The position numbers and the translations under genes were made by a program. Below are positions 51,045-61,150 of a stretch of DNA of 64,000 nucleotides, in pieces. How positions within the stretch are numbered: position 1 is the stretch's first letter; every line of letters starts with the position of its first letter. The stretch spans positions 1,180,159 through 1,244,158 of the forward strand of contig NZ_CCXK01000017.1 of NCBI RefSeq assembly GCF_000821305.1, read 5' to 3'. The notes beneath the pieces are model-generated. The model worked only from the letters and a program-made list of their open reading frames with translations, was not told the DNA's origin and made no database searches. The stretch comes from Clostridium culturomicium. Lineage in GTDB: Bacteria > Bacillota > Clostridia > Clostridiales > Clostridiaceae.

Positions 51045-53234
51045 TTAACCCACTACCGTAACTCTATACTGATTACTTGTAGGTGCTGTTCCAAATAATA
51101 TATTGAATTTGTTATTATCAACAAATTGTATATCTGCGAAAACCACATTGTAAGGAGATGCTTTCTCCCTAATTGTTATAGTCACATCCATAGAACCTAA
51201 ATTATGAGTTACTGGAATAGTAGTTAAACTTCCATTACCAATATCTACTGAATATTTTCTAGTTCTAGCGTTCCATGTGCTTCTTTCAGCTGTAGTTATA
51301 TGCCTGGTATTATCTCCATGATGTGTATCAAATTCAGATTTACTAGCCTGCTTAACATTGTCTACATTTCCAAGGCCTACATGAGATTTATTTAATGTTA
51401 CTGCTCCAGTCATACCATTTACAGATTGAACTTTATCAGATGGAGTTAATAGCTCTTGCCAGTTAGCTAATATGCTTGCTCCAGCTATTTTTAATATAAA
51501 TGATTTATTTAAATCTGTTCTTATACAAATATCACCAACTTCAGCCGTTAATGCTAACATGGCAGTTTGTGAATTAGCTACAAATGTATCCGAAATAGCT
51601 ATAGCTGGCATTATTGTTGGATCTAGCTTACCATCACTACCGATTAAAGGAACTTGTCCAGATGCTACTCCTGTATTTTTACTTGCTGCAGTTCCTAAAC
51701 TTGGTTTATCAGTTAATGAGTTATAGCTTTTTTCTGATAAACTAGCTAACCCATGATTATGATTTCCTGCTGCCTTCCCATTCCATATTGATTTCTCCGA
51801 ATCTGTAACAAATCTATTACTTGCATCTTGATTTATGTCAGCTGGACTATGCTTGTGTGCTGAAGGTGTAAATGTGCTCGGCTTTCCTGTTATCTCTGCC
51901 CAAGTAACATTGTCCCACGTTACCTTTCCCGCGGTTGCTCCCGCTTTTAGAACTTTACCGTTATTAGTTGTTCCTGTTGCTGGTACGTGTATATTGCCAT
52001 CACCACTTGGATGAACATAATTATTAGCACCAGAAGCAACACCATTAAGCTTACTTTTATCACTATAGCTCATTAATCCAGCCTTTGATGTTGTAGCTTC
52101 TGGAATAGGGTCACTTCCTCCTGGTAGATGCTCATTTGCATGTATTGGATATGGAGTTACATTTATAAGCTCCACATATTCAGCTAATAAATAATCTCCT
52201 TCTGACAATCCTGTTTTCAAAGTAAAGCTTGTCTGTGAAGTTTCTTCTAATACTGTATTAGCTATTTTTACACCATTTAGGAATATTGATAGAGTTCCTA
52301 ATCCTGGTCTATATTTTCCTTTAGTTAAGTTAAATACAGTTTGTCCAGCTGTTGCTATAAACTTTTCTTGCTTAACAATATAGCTAGTAGGATTATCATT
52401 AGCATTTAATGTACCATCTGCATCAATGGATAAGTTATTACCAACTTTAATTCCTCCAAGAACTGTTGGACTTGCTGTTGGTGGTGTAAATGTACTTGGT
52501 TTACCCGTAACACTTCCCCAAGCTATAGTGTCTTGTCCTCCTACTTGTAACCAGGTATTAGCTCCAGTATCTAACCAAATCTTTTTAGTATCTGTAGCTA
52601 TATATATAATCATTGAGCCTGTAGCAGTTGGTCTAGCACTTTCCACCCCTTGTATAATCTTCTTAGGCGTAAACCCTAAGGCCTTGTTAATATTAGAGGT
52701 TGTTAATTCATCTCTTATTGTTGCTGAACTTTTATTCTCTACATTTCCTAATCCCACATCACTCTTGGTTGTATTATGTGGATTGGTTCCACTGCCAGGA
52801 TGTGAATATATCGGTGTTTCAGTACCATTTATTTTTATATTCCCATTTGTATTTGATTTTTCAACCTTAGTTGCATTAGATGGTATTCCATCTAATTTAT
52901 TTTTTAATGCAGTTGTAAAAGCCTGCTCCATAGCATTAAGTATTGTACTGTTAGTATGGCTGTGCTTTTTAGTAACTGCATCATTTACTGCAACACTTAA
53001 ATTATCATCATCAATTAAGCTACTTGAACCATTAATTAAACTTACTATACTAGCTCCGTTTAACACTTGACCTAAGTCAATCCACCCTGAACCATTCCAT
53101 CCATAAAATCTACTATCTGCACTATTAAAATAAACCTGTCCACTAACTGGACTTGCTGGAGCAGTAGCAAGGTTTTGAATCCTGGCATTTTGTAATTCAT
53201 TTTTATTCAAGTCTAAATTTGAAAGATATTTCAC
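51045..53234 (-). CDS. Tail fibre protein with repeated GLGNV(D/E)N motifs
   Basis: The 729-residue protein has an N-terminal attachment part (MKYLSNLDLNKNELQNARIQ) and repeated fibre modules with VGLGNVENKSSATIRDE and HVGLGNVDNVKQASKSEFD, plus many HxH and GTTNNGK segments. It probably forms trimeric host-recognition fibres. Last large structural gene before the lysis block. Confidence 0.8.
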   Translation of the reverse strand: MKYLSNLDLNKNELQNARIQNLATAPASPVSGQVYFNSADSRFYGWNGSGWIDLGQVLNGASIVSLINGSSSLIDDDNLSVAVNDAVTKKHSHTNSTILNAMEQAFTTALKNKLDGIPSNATKVEKSNTNGNIKINGTETPIYSHPGSGTNPHNTTKSDVGLGNVENKSSATIRDELTTSNINKALGFTPKKIIQGVESARPTATGSMIIYIATDTKKIWLDTGANTWLQVGGQDTIAWGSVTGKPSTFTPPTASPTVLGGIKVGNNLSIDADGTLNANDNPTSYIVKQEKFIATAGQTVFNLTKGKYRPGLGTLSIFLNGVKIANTVLEETSQTSFTLKTGLSEGDYLLAEYVELINVTPYPIHANEHLPGGSDPIPEATTSKAGLMSYSDKSKLNGVASGANNYVHPSGDGNIHVPATGTTNNGKVLKAGATAGKVTWDNVTWAEITGKPSTFTPSAHKHSPADINQDASNRFVTDSEKSIWNGKAAGNHNHGLASLSEKSYNSLTDKPSLGTAASKNTGVASGQVPLIGSDGKLDPTIMPAIAISDTFVANSQTAMLALTAEVGDICIRTDLNKSFILKIAGASILANWQELLTPSDKVQSVNGMTGAVTLNKSHVGLGNVDNVKQASKSEFDTHHGDNTRHITTAERSTWNARTRKYSVDIGNGSLTTIPVTHNLGSMDVTITIREKASPYNVVFADIQFVDNNKFNILFGTAPTSNQYRVTVVG

Positions 53235-53247
53235 GTTTTATCACCCC

Positions 53248-54543
53248 CTAATTTAAATAAGCTATTCCACTAAATCCACCGACAAAGCTAATTTCTAAGT
53301 TATTTATATCAATATACTTTGTATCTCCAACAACCTTATTACCTCCACTGTCTACTACTGTTACAGAAGGATATTTACCAAGACCGTGAGGAATTTTCCA
53401 AACTTCTTTTGGTGAAATTTGATTGAATGTATATGACTTATCATACCCTCCACCTCCTGATGAGCCACCAGATGATGAATCAGTCATTTGCTTTATTTTT
53501 TCTCCTAAAGTAGGAATTGGACTTCCAAAAGTAGGTTCAACTTTAAATCCATTACTTTCATATACTTCTCTAATTTCTACAACTTTATTATCTACTCTAA
53601 GTCCTAATTTTTTATTTAAAGTTGTTACTATATCCCCTAAGTCCCAAGTCTTTTTATACTCTCGAGTATCAACTTCACATTCAAATGATTGTATTTGTTG
53701 AGATTCAGAGAGTTTAAGCCTTCCTCTATCTATTAAACTTCCACCTTCTTCAATATCCCTAGCGTCTATAAATGTTTCCCTTCTATCAAATCCAGTCAAC
53801 TCATTACTGATAATTTTAATCTGTCTACCTGCACCTTCACCTTGCCCAGCCACATAACCAACATTTTTATAACCTACATCACTTTCAATGTAATTTTGCT
53901 TAAGAATATTGTCATAGTCTTTACTAAAAATAGCTGGAGGATTAATTCCTTGACCATAACTTAGATTTTTTCCTTCTAAAACTTTAAAAATAAACTGTTT
54001 ATTTCTGTAATCTAAATCTATAGTGAATCCAAGGCCACTTCCCTTAGATAGTTTTGTCAATTCATCAGATAAATTTTTATACCTAGTTTGAAACTGTAGC
54101 CTATCCCCTCTATTTTTGGAGGTATCAACTATTAACTTAGGTATTTTTCTATTAATATCAGTAGGATCTACTGCATTGGTCTCCACTAAACTAATCATTA
54201 TATCTTCAACATTGCAATTAAAAGAATGATTATCTTGTCCAGCTGGTGGAACAGTAATTCTTTGGGTTAACCAGTATAAAAGTGAAAAGCCTTTTATGGT
54301 AATATCCTCTGTACTTTCCTCATTGATTTCTATATGCTCAATAACTCCTGTTCTATTTCCATCTTTATTAAGCATTATGATATTACCTTTTTTAATTAAA
54401 GTTTTATCTATCTTCGATAAATGAAATTCAAACTCTCCATAAGTTTCCCATTTTCTTATATAAAAAAGAGAAGTGAAATTATCCACCTCTCCAAGAAAAT
54501 TTATATCTTTATCAAATATTCTTATGTTAATGTTTGTATCCAT
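53248..54543 (-). CDS. Siphovirus ReqiPepy6 Gp37-like tail protein
   Basis: The protein has about 431 residues from the ATG at 54543, which has GAGG 6 bases upstream; a longer reading from 54600 overlaps the previous gene and has no site. The N-terminal INIRIFDKDINFLGEVDNFT and FEFHLSKIDKTLIKKGN are typical of the Gp37/tail-lysin-like family. It ends with a Gly/Ser stretch (SSSGGSSGGGGYD) and a beta domain. It probably forms part of the tail tip. Confidence 0.75.
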   Translation of the reverse strand: MDTNINIRIFDKDINFLGEVDNFTSLFYIRKWETYGEFEFHLSKIDKTLIKKGNIIMLNKDGNRTGVIEHIEINEESTEDITIKGFSLLYWLTQRITVPPAGQDNHSFNCNVEDIMISLVETNAVDPTDINRKIPKLIVDTSKNRGDRLQFQTRYKNLSDELTKLSKGSGLGFTIDLDYRNKQFIFKVLEGKNLSYGQGINPPAIFSKDYDNILKQNYIESDVGYKNVGYVAGQGEGAGRQIKIISNELTGFDRRETFIDARDIEEGGSLIDRGRLKLSESQQIQSFECEVDTREYKKTWDLGDIVTTLNKKLGLRVDNKVVEIREVYESNGFKVEPTFGSPIPTLGEKIKQMTDSSSGGSSGGGGYDKSYTFNQISPKEVWKIPHGLGKYPSVTVVDSGGNKVVGDTKYIDINNLEISFVGGFSGIAYLN

Positions 54544-55142
54544 ATGGAACCTCGCACACTTTCTACTGGTCTCTCTGGTTGAATAAATACATTCCTCCAA
54601 CCTTTTGCCTGTTGAGAATTAAACCACCTATCAAATTGATCTGTAAATCCTTTAAGCATACTGTTAAACTCCATTAAATTTTTAGGTCTTATGGCTCCAC
54701 AAAGCTCTTTTCTATACCTCTCATCAGTTATTGTTATACTTCCACTTCTAGGTACATAAATCTGTGCTAAAGATAATTCATATATTAAATTATCCCTTTG
54801 TAGTGTTGGAGGCTGTGGTTTACTACCTGCTATTCCATTTTTAATCTCTATAGTAACTTTACTATTACTTATATTAAGTCTTATAACAACTCTATCTATT
54901 CTGTCATAATTGCTATCTGGAGAAACTGCAATTGATTTTACACTATCATTATAAAGGTAAAATCCTTTAACTATTGCAAATCCTCTATCTACCTTTATAG
55001 TAGATGCTTCGCTTGTAACTCCTAATGTCATAGTATTATCATCTTTTACACTTAATCCACTTTCATAAATGTTATCAAAGTACCTATTAAATTCTTCTTG
55101 ACCATATTCCTGGTCTCCATTAAAAAATCCACTATGCTCCAA
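54522..55142 (-). CDS. Tail tip/baseplate structural protein
   Basis: The 206-residue protein starts MEHSGFFNGDQEYGQEEF and contains a Dit/baseplate-like beta region (VDRGFAIVKGFYLYN; NYDRIDRVVIRL) common to clostridial and lactococcal phage tips. It lies 19 bases after Dit and overlaps the next gene by 22 bases. Confidence 0.65.
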   Translation of the reverse strand: MEHSGFFNGDQEYGQEEFNRYFDNIYESGLSVKDDNTMTLGVTSEASTIKVDRGFAIVKGFYLYNDSVKSIAVSPDSNYDRIDRVVIRLNISNSKVTIEIKNGIAGSKPQPPTLQRDNLIYELSLAQIYVPRSGSITITDERYRKELCGAIRPKNLMEFNSMLKGFTDQFDRWFNSQQAKGWRNVFIQPERPVESVRGSIWIQTLT

Positions 55143-55161
55143 AATTCCCCCTCCTATACTC

Positions 55162-56004
55162 CTATACTCCTATATACCTATTTCTATATCTTATTTCTAC
55201 ACTTTGAGGTTCTAATTCATTATCTGTAGTATATTCAATCATATTGTCACCAGGCTGCAGCTGAAAAAAGGTAGAATCTAAGTCTATGTAGTGAAATGCA
55301 TTTTGTCGCATACCATTACGCTCAATCTCTACCTTTTTGTTTCCAAACTCAGTTGTTATATATAAAGTATCATCCGAGGTTAATGTCCTTTCAACCTTGA
55401 TAAATTCACCAGTAGCATGATTTATAACACTTGGATTAACTGCTGGTCCCCTGAATATTATCTCTACTGGTGTATCAACATGTCCATCATTATAGATATT
55501 TTTTTTAGGTTCTCCTTTTTGTTTAAATCTAAATGGCAGCTTAAACTTAAACTTCCAACCACCAATAAAAGTTGATATTGTTTCACCAATAATAATATCT
55601 TCAAAATAAGGATTTGGACAAACTAAATTAAGATTGAAACTTAATGGCTCATGTAAACTCTTTCTTACTTCCTTAAAGCTTTCTACTTCATATATAATGT
55701 ATCTCTCCACTCCACAATAATTAACTGTTAAAATCCCCTGTGATTTAGGATTGAAAAATTTAATTACTTGTTGACGCTCTATCTTATCATTTTTCAAATT
55801 ACAATAATCAAATAAAATAGATATATCTCTAGGTAGTATTTTCTTTTTACTTGTATATCCACCATCATATTGCATATAGTTTTCTATAGTTATTTCATAA
55901 TCAGAGCTTTCAATACCTTCAATTTTAATTAATTTATAATCATCTACAAGTTTTAATGTTTTATTGTTACTTTGAAATGTTACATTAATAAATTTTCTAT
56001 CCAA
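55162..56004 (-). CDS. Distal tail protein (Dit)
   Basis: The 280-residue protein has the siphovirus Dit layout: an N-terminal beta domain that forms the hexamer ring (MDRKFINVTFQSNNKTLKL; ISILFDYCNLKN) and a C-terminal galectin-like part (FVRGPAVNP-type: IIFRGPAVNPSVINHATG, GDNMIEYTTDN). It overlaps the tape measure gene by 8 bases, as expected for adjacent tail genes. Confidence 0.8.
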   Translation of the reverse strand: MDRKFINVTFQSNNKTLKLVDDYKLIKIEGIESSDYEITIENYMQYDGGYTSKKKILPRDISILFDYCNLKNDKIERQQVIKFFNPKSQGILTVNYCGVERYIIYEVESFKEVRKSLHEPLSFNLNLVCPNPYFEDIIIGETISTFIGGWKFKFKLPFRFKQKGEPKKNIYNDGHVDTPVEIIFRGPAVNPSVINHATGEFIKVERTLTSDDTLYITTEFGNKKVEIERNGMRQNAFHYIDLDSTFFQLQPGDNMIEYTTDNELEPQSVEIRYRNRYIGV

Positions 56005-58210
56005 AGGCTAATTCCCTCCCAACTTTTCTAAGAGCTCTAGCATTTTCACTTGGCGTTCTTTCAGGATTAACTATTGTTACATTTTGAGTTACTCCATTAT
56101 CATTGTTATTAGTCACTGTAGCTGGAATGTTTCTATAACTGCTTGATGTAACTCTCTCAGTAGTCATAGCAACTTCATAGTCTACTGCTGTTTTCATTTT
56201 GTCAACTAGATCGCTCATATTTGCATCAATATCTTTTTGTAAGTTTGGAGTTTCCATATCAACCCCTACTCCAATTCCTTGAACTAAGTATTTACCAACT
56301 TCATCTCTCATCAATCTAGATGGTGATTTTATCTTAAAGAATCCTTTAATCCCATCTATTATATTTCCTGCAAAATTCCCAATGAGATTCAGTATCCAAT
56401 CACCCATACTACTGATACCATTCCAAATACCTCTAATAAGGTCTTTACCTATATTAAATCCACCTTTAAATATATTTTTGATTGCATTTAATGCATTAGT
56501 TGCAACAGAACTAGCAGAATTACCTAAGAAACTTATCATAGAAGAGAACCCTTGTCCTATACTAGAAATCAAGTTTTTACCCCAGCTTAGACCACCTTTA
56601 AATATATTAGTTATCGATGTTCCAACCCATTCAGCAACACCGTTAGCTACATTACCTATATTAGCTTTCATAGATAAAATGCCATCTTTAATCCAATTGA
56701 TTAAGTTCTTACCTAATCCAGCCCAATTATATAAAGTAACTGCATTTACTATAGCCATTATAATTTGAGGTATGTTAGCTATCAAGGTTGGTATACTATC
56801 AATCAATCCTTTAATAAGCATCATTAATATTTCTATACCTGCTTGAAGTATTTGAGGTAAAGTCCCATATATAGCATTAGAAAATTCATTGATTATTCTT
56901 GGCACTTCAGAAATTAAAGTCGGTAAAGCAGTAACTAAACCTTGAACTAAAGCTAATATAATATCTATTGCAACATCTAAAATTAGAGGTAAATTTTCAA
57001 TTATCATACCACACATAGATATCATTAGATTTATTATAGTAGGTATCAAAGCTGGTAAGTTTGAAGCTATACCTTGTCCCAGTGTAATCAGCATTTGCAA
57101 TCCAAGTTCTAATAACATAGGTAGAACTTCTACTATACCATCAACCAAAGAATTAAGTATTTCCATAGCTGAGCTGACTATAGATGGCAAATTACCCTTT
57201 ATTCCATTTACTAAAGTTTTTATTATATTAACCGCCGAATCTATCAGCATTGGTGCTGCACTTACCAAACTGTTTACCAATGCTCCTACCACTTCTATTC
57301 CAGAATCAACAACACTAGGCATTATCTCCATTATTATATTAGGTATTTGCCAAGCGAATTCTTGAATAAATATACCTATTCCTTCTAAAGTCGTTTTTAT
57401 CCTCGGTAATATGTTTTTTCCAAAAGTACTTATACTAGTAACAAGATTTCCTACAACAGTATCAAAATCTGCATTATCATCCGCAAACGCAGTAAGCATA
57501 TTCTTCCAAGCTGACTTCATCGCACCAAAACTTCCTGAAATAGTCTCCGATGCTTCTAAAGCTGTTGTACCTGTTATTCCTAGTTCTGTTTGTACTACGT
57601 GAATTGCTTCGATTATATCACTAAAATTGCCTATACTATATTCCATTCCACTTAACTTACCTGCATCTACAAGAAGTCTTTGCATTTCTTCTTTAGTTCC
57701 ACCATATCCTAATTTTAAGTTGTCTAACATAGTATAGTTCTGTTTAGCAAACCCTTGATAAGCATTTTGTATGCTTTCCATAGAAGTTCCCATTTTATTA
57801 GCATTATCCGACATATCAGTAACAGCTTTATTTCCTATTTCAGCTACTTTTTGGGTATCTCCCCCTAAGCCTTGTAACAAAGATGCCGAGAATCCTGTTA
57901 TAGTACTCATATAGTCATTTGCAGATAATCCAGCAGTCTTATAAGCATTATCAGCATATTTCATAACTATATCACTACTATCTTTAAATAGAGTTTCAAC
58001 TCCACCAACTAACTGTTCATATTCAGCGTACTGTTTTGTTGATAATGTAGTTAATGCAGTTACAGCCGCACTAGCAGCAGCAACTACTCCTGTTATCGCA
58101 ACCGATCCAGTTTTGGCTAAGCTACCTAATTTACCACCTAGACTTTTAATACCACCTTCTGCACCTTTACTGTCAATTTGGGTATCAATTATAATCCTTC
58201 CATCAGCCAT
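55997..58210 (-). CDS. Tail tape measure protein
   Basis: The 737-residue protein starts MADGRIIIDTQIDSKGAEGG with a helical head (VETLFKDSS; GLSANDYMSTITGF). A long hydrophobic middle of leucine/isoleucine-rich repeats follows (about residues 260-500, with SLVDGIVEVLPMLLELGLQM). The protein sets tail length and helps DNA entry. At 737 residues it is short for a tape measure, so the tail is probably about 100 nm. Confidence 0.88.
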   Translation of the reverse strand: MADGRIIIDTQIDSKGAEGGIKSLGGKLGSLAKTGSVAITGVVAAASAAVTALTTLSTKQYAEYEQLVGGVETLFKDSSDIVMKYADNAYKTAGLSANDYMSTITGFSASLLQGLGGDTQKVAEIGNKAVTDMSDNANKMGTSMESIQNAYQGFAKQNYTMLDNLKLGYGGTKEEMQRLLVDAGKLSGMEYSIGNFSDIIEAIHVVQTELGITGTTALEASETISGSFGAMKSAWKNMLTAFADDNADFDTVVGNLVTSISTFGKNILPRIKTTLEGIGIFIQEFAWQIPNIIMEIMPSVVDSGIEVVGALVNSLVSAAPMLIDSAVNIIKTLVNGIKGNLPSIVSSAMEILNSLVDGIVEVLPMLLELGLQMLITLGQGIASNLPALIPTIINLMISMCGMIIENLPLILDVAIDIILALVQGLVTALPTLISEVPRIINEFSNAIYGTLPQILQAGIEILMMLIKGLIDSIPTLIANIPQIIMAIVNAVTLYNWAGLGKNLINWIKDGILSMKANIGNVANGVAEWVGTSITNIFKGGLSWGKNLISSIGQGFSSMISFLGNSASSVATNALNAIKNIFKGGFNIGKDLIRGIWNGISSMGDWILNLIGNFAGNIIDGIKGFFKIKSPSRLMRDEVGKYLVQGIGVGVDMETPNLQKDIDANMSDLVDKMKTAVDYEVAMTTERVTSSSYRNIPATVTNNNDNGVTQNVTIVNPERTPSENARALRKVGRELAFG

Positions 58211-58241
58211 TCATTCACTCACCTACTTTCTTTATAAAATA

Positions 58242-58267
58242 AAAAAGCACTATTATTAGTGCTTTTT
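58242..58267 (-). terminator. Intrinsic terminator after the 203-residue moron
   Basis: A perfect 9-base repeat AAAGCACTA / TAGTGCTTT with a T-rich tail on the minus strand lies between the moron stop (58266) and the tape measure start (58210). Confidence 0.75.
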
Positions 58268-58877
58268 ATTTACCTATATTATTTTTTCTTTTTAATTTTT
58301 CCAATCTCTTAATATAACCACCTTTAGTACTATCATCGAGATTTAATTTAATAGCTATTTCACATATTCTAATAGCTTCATCATAATTATTTTCTTTTTC
58401 TAAAATAATTGTAAGTTGTTTAAATGAAGGCATAAAAGGAAACTCGCCGTTGCCAATACCTCTAATTGCCTTTTCTTCTTGTAAAGCCAACTGAATATCT
58501 AAATAACAATATTTTTTTGCTTCTTCAATATCTAATATATCTCTATTTTTAGGTTTGTAGTAAAGTTCAATACATGCATTATAAAAAAAGTGAATATCAA
58601 TAGGATCATGTCCCCAAATATTATTATCATATAAATAAGAAATAGATTTATATGCAATTGAATAAACTTTTTTATAGTTGCCAATATATATTAAAGAAAC
58701 TATTGCCTTGAAATCATTATTATTTAATCCAGGACTATCCTTAAAAATATCAATATTTCCTAAAATCTCATACTTATAATAGTGCTCAATTATCTTCTTT
58801 TCATCCTTAGAAAAGCTATCCCATAATTTAATTAATCCTAATTTTTTATAATATTTAGGTTCATTATTAAACCACAT
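58266..58877 (-). CDS. Helical-repeat (TPR-like) protein, probable moron in the tail operon
   Basis: The 203-residue protein is predicted mostly helical, with TPR-like pairs (SYLYDNNIWGHDPIDIHFFY; SFKQLTIILEKENNYDEAIR). I cannot name a family. It is not a usual tail gene: it interrupts tape measure and Gp15. It has its own promoter (TTGTAA, 18 bases, TATAAT, around 58934-58905), ribosome site GAGGG and a terminator. Codon use is AT-rich with many Tyr, Asn and Ile. An accessory role, such as altering the host or blocking other phages, is inferred. Confidence 0.6.
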   Translation of the reverse strand: MWFNNEPKYYKKLGLIKLWDSFSKDEKKIIEHYYKYEILGNIDIFKDSPGLNNNDFKAIVSLIYIGNYKKVYSIAYKSISYLYDNNIWGHDPIDIHFFYNACIELYYKPKNRDILDIEEAKKYCYLDIQLALQEEKAIRGIGNGEFPFMPSFKQLTIILEKENNYDEAIRICEIAIKLNLDDSTKGGYIKRLEKLKRKNNIGK

Positions 58878-58927
58878 AATATCCCTCTTTTCCTTTTTAT
58901 AAAATTATAATACAAAAAAGAGATTTA

Positions 58928-59524
58928 TTACAATAATTTACTTACATCTCTCCCATTTAATAAAGCTTCTTCAATAGCATTCAGCTTTTCTCTTTCATCT
59001 TTAGACATAGGAATTTTATAAAGTTCTTTCATATGTTTATAATAAGCCTTTTGTTCATTATCCTTAATTTCAGCTAAATTCATACTTCTGTATCCCATAA
59101 TTTTAACTATCATATTATCTTCTTTAAGGCTTTTAAACATTGCTTTAAACTTCCACCAGTGCAAATACTTTATATCTTGCAAATCAATGCCATATTGGTC
59201 CATAAATGCAGAATAAATATAATCATCATCATATTCAAACGAATAAATTTGAGTAGTTCTACTATTTTTACTATTGCCTTTAGTTGATGTAACATCCTTA
59301 CCACATCTATAAAACCATAGCATTTGCTCTATTGCTTCTTTAATGTTTTTAGGGATAATCGGATAATAAAGTTCTAGTGCCATAAAGATCTTTTCTTCCT
59401 CTGCAATAGTGTTATCTTGCATTAAAAGCTCAAATAAAATAGAGGTGCGAAAATCAGAGTTAATCTCATAATCTTCACCCTCTATATTTATAGTTTTAGG
59501 AATAATATCAATAAGTAAATTCAT
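58928..59524 (-). CDS. Bacteriophage Gp15 family tail protein
   Basis: The 198-residue protein is of the Gp15 family (start MNLLIDIIPKTINIEGEDYE; FELLMQDNTIAEEEKIFMAL; EAIEQMLWFYRCGK). Together with the gene before it, it corresponds to the two tail assembly chaperones between major tail protein and tape measure. The start overlaps the upstream stop (TAATG). Confidence 0.75.
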   Translation of the reverse strand: MNLLIDIIPKTINIEGEDYEINSDFRTSILFELLMQDNTIAEEEKIFMALELYYPIIPKNIKEAIEQMLWFYRCGKDVTSTKGNSKNSRTTQIYSFEYDDDYIYSAFMDQYGIDLQDIKYLHWWKFKAMFKSLKEDNMIVKIMGYRSMNLAEIKDNEQKAYYKHMKELYKIPMSKDEREKLNAIEEALLNGRDVSKLL

Positions 59525-59865
59525 TATTTCTTTCTTCGCTGAGCTCTATTAGGAGAATACTTAGTTGAAAATTTATTAATTTCTTTCTTCTGCTCATTAA
59601 TTTGTAAAAGAAACTCTTCTAAGGCCTTTAAGCAAGTCATCAAATTAACTCTATCCCCAAATATCTTTTTATCAGCACCCTCTCCAAACATAGTATTAAA
59701 TACTTCAAAGATACTCTTACATATTGTTCTTATTCCTTGTGCACCTTCTAAAGTTTTAACTTTCTCTTGTATCTCACTAATCCTTGCCATAGCATCCTCA
59801 TACTTTTCAGCAACATCAAGATCATATATATCTATGTCCTCTAATTCAACACCATTTACTTTCAT
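59524..59865 (-). CDS. Tail assembly chaperone (DUF6673-like)
   Basis: The 113-residue helical protein begins MKVNGVELEDIDIYDLDVAE and ends with a basic tail (SPNRAQRRKK). It occupies the tail-chaperone place between the major tail protein and Gp15. Family assignment is tentative. The stop overlaps the next start by 1 base, so translation is coupled. Confidence 0.65.
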   Translation of the reverse strand: MKVNGVELEDIDIYDLDVAEKYEDAMARISEIQEKVKTLEGAQGIRTICKSIFEVFNTMFGEGADKKIFGDRVNLMTCLKALEEFLLQINEQKKEINKFSTKYSPNRAQRRKK

Positions 59866-59877
59866 TTACTATTCCTC

Positions 59878-60357
59878 CTAACCTTTAGCAGTGAATCCTT
59901 CTGTAAAACTTTTTTCATCGGTTTTAAAAGTTCCTTCAATTGGGTCACTTTGCCCTAAAAAAGTACCACTGATTCCAAGCTCTCCATCATTATCATCAAA
60001 ACTATCTACTGCTATCGCAATTTTAAACTTTCTTGCTCTATATCCTGCTGTTTGTGCCTCTTTATCCAAATCAACTATAATATACTCTGTTTCTGTTTCA
60101 GCACCTGTCTTTTGCATTTCACCAATTTCTCTTATATATTCAATAGCTTTATCAGAAACTATTTGATCAGTATTAAAACTAGAACTCCATTCATATCCAT
60201 TAACAGATTGACTTGCACTTGATTGATTTATATATCTTTTAGAAGTTGTTTGTGCACTAGGACTTTCATTTAACTCTGTAAATCCTGTACCTAGTAATTC
60301 AAAAGCTTCATTAACCTTTAAATAATTGGCTTGTACTTTTCTTTTTCTTATACTCAT
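59878..60357 (-). CDS. Major tail protein
   Basis: The 159-residue protein begins MSIRKRKVQANYLKV, has a variable loop and ends with a beta-rich tube domain (YRARKFKIAIAVDSFDD; GTFLGQSDPIEGTF). Position between tail terminator and chaperone genes is that of the major tail subunit, which forms the tube. Confidence 0.75.
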   Translation of the reverse strand: MSIRKRKVQANYLKVNEAFELLGTGFTELNESPSAQTTSKRYINQSSASQSVNGYEWSSSFNTDQIVSDKAIEYIREIGEMQKTGAETETEYIIVDLDKEAQTAGYRARKFKIAIAVDSFDDNDGELGISGTFLGQSDPIEGTFKTDEKSFTEGFTAKG

Positions 60358-60792
60358 TTATTTCATTCCCCTCTTAAAATATTTTAGTCTTAAATTTATT
60401 TGATACTGAGCTGTATCTTCAGTTACTGCAAATGCATACCCGGTAGATGTAACTTTAATTTCTAAAGGCTCTAACCCATTATCGAGTACTGGAAATATTT
60501 CGTTATTATTGTTTATTTCAATTTCATCTGCTAATTTTTCATAGAACCCAGAATTATCAATGTTTGTTAAAACATCAACGCCATAAGGCTCCCTAGATGT
60601 AAATATAAAAGCATATTGCCTTATACTATCCCCATTAACATACTTTTTAATTATAGGATCTATTGGTACTTCCTCTATGGAATAAGTATCTATATTTTCT
60701 TCTAAAAAATTCACATTTACTCTTATAGCACTATTGAAGGTTTCTAGACATTTTAAATTTCTCATATAATCCCTTAATGCTTTAATTATCAT
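60358..60792 (-). CDS. Minor capsid protein 3-type / tail terminator
   Basis: The 144-residue protein begins MIIKALRDYMRNLKCLETFN and has ending beta strands (YQINLRLKYFKRGMK). It resembles phage minor capsid/tail-terminator proteins of A118-like phages. It overlaps the gene before by 4 bases and abuts the major tail gene. Confidence 0.65.
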   Translation of the reverse strand: MIIKALRDYMRNLKCLETFNSAIRVNVNFLEENIDTYSIEEVPIDPIIKKYVNGDSIRQYAFIFTSREPYGVDVLTNIDNSGFYEKLADEIEINNNNEIFPVLDNGLEPLEIKVTSTGYAFAVTEDTAQYQINLRLKYFKRGMK

Positions 60793-61148
60793 TTAGCTCT
60801 ACCTCCACAAAATTCGGCTATAGTTTTTACTATTTTATCACCGTTATCTATCCACATGCGCTTGTCCCATTGCTTACCTCTTAGTCCACCTTGGTTTAAT
60901 CCTTGCTTACCATTTCCTTTATTAAGATAATATTGCTTCCGTGCGTATGGAGCATTATAAATAATCTTATCTTTCTGTAACTCAACATTCATATCTTTAA
61001 GTCGTCCACTTAGGTATGGTGTACAGTTATTACAATGCTTCGCTACTTCCTTTGTAAATTTAATCTGCCCTTCACCATTCCTATTAAGAGCTCTCTTTAA
61101 TAATATCTTTTGAGTATCATTCATTTTAATTCTTACTGTTGTAGCCAT
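60789..61148 (-). CDS. Minor capsid protein 2-type
   Basis: The 119-residue protein begins MATTVRIKMNDTQKILLKRA and includes NNCTPYLSGRLKDMN and WDKRMWIDNGDKIV, as in the minor capsid 2 / neck family. It joins head and tail. It overlaps the tail-terminator gene by 4 bases and lies 2 bases after the previous one. Confidence 0.7.
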   Translation of the reverse strand: MATTVRIKMNDTQKILLKRALNRNGEGQIKFTKEVAKHCNNCTPYLSGRLKDMNVELQKDKIIYNAPYARKQYYLNKGNGKQGLNQGGLRGKQWDKRMWIDNGDKIVKTIAEFCGGRAK

Positions 61149-61150
61149 AG

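Noticed and set aside
59500..59560. Programmed frameshift between the two tail chaperone genes
   Set aside because: The genes overlap as TAATG, which explains coupling. No canonical XXXYYYZ slippery heptamer is visible before the stop; only A-rich AAAGAAA is present.
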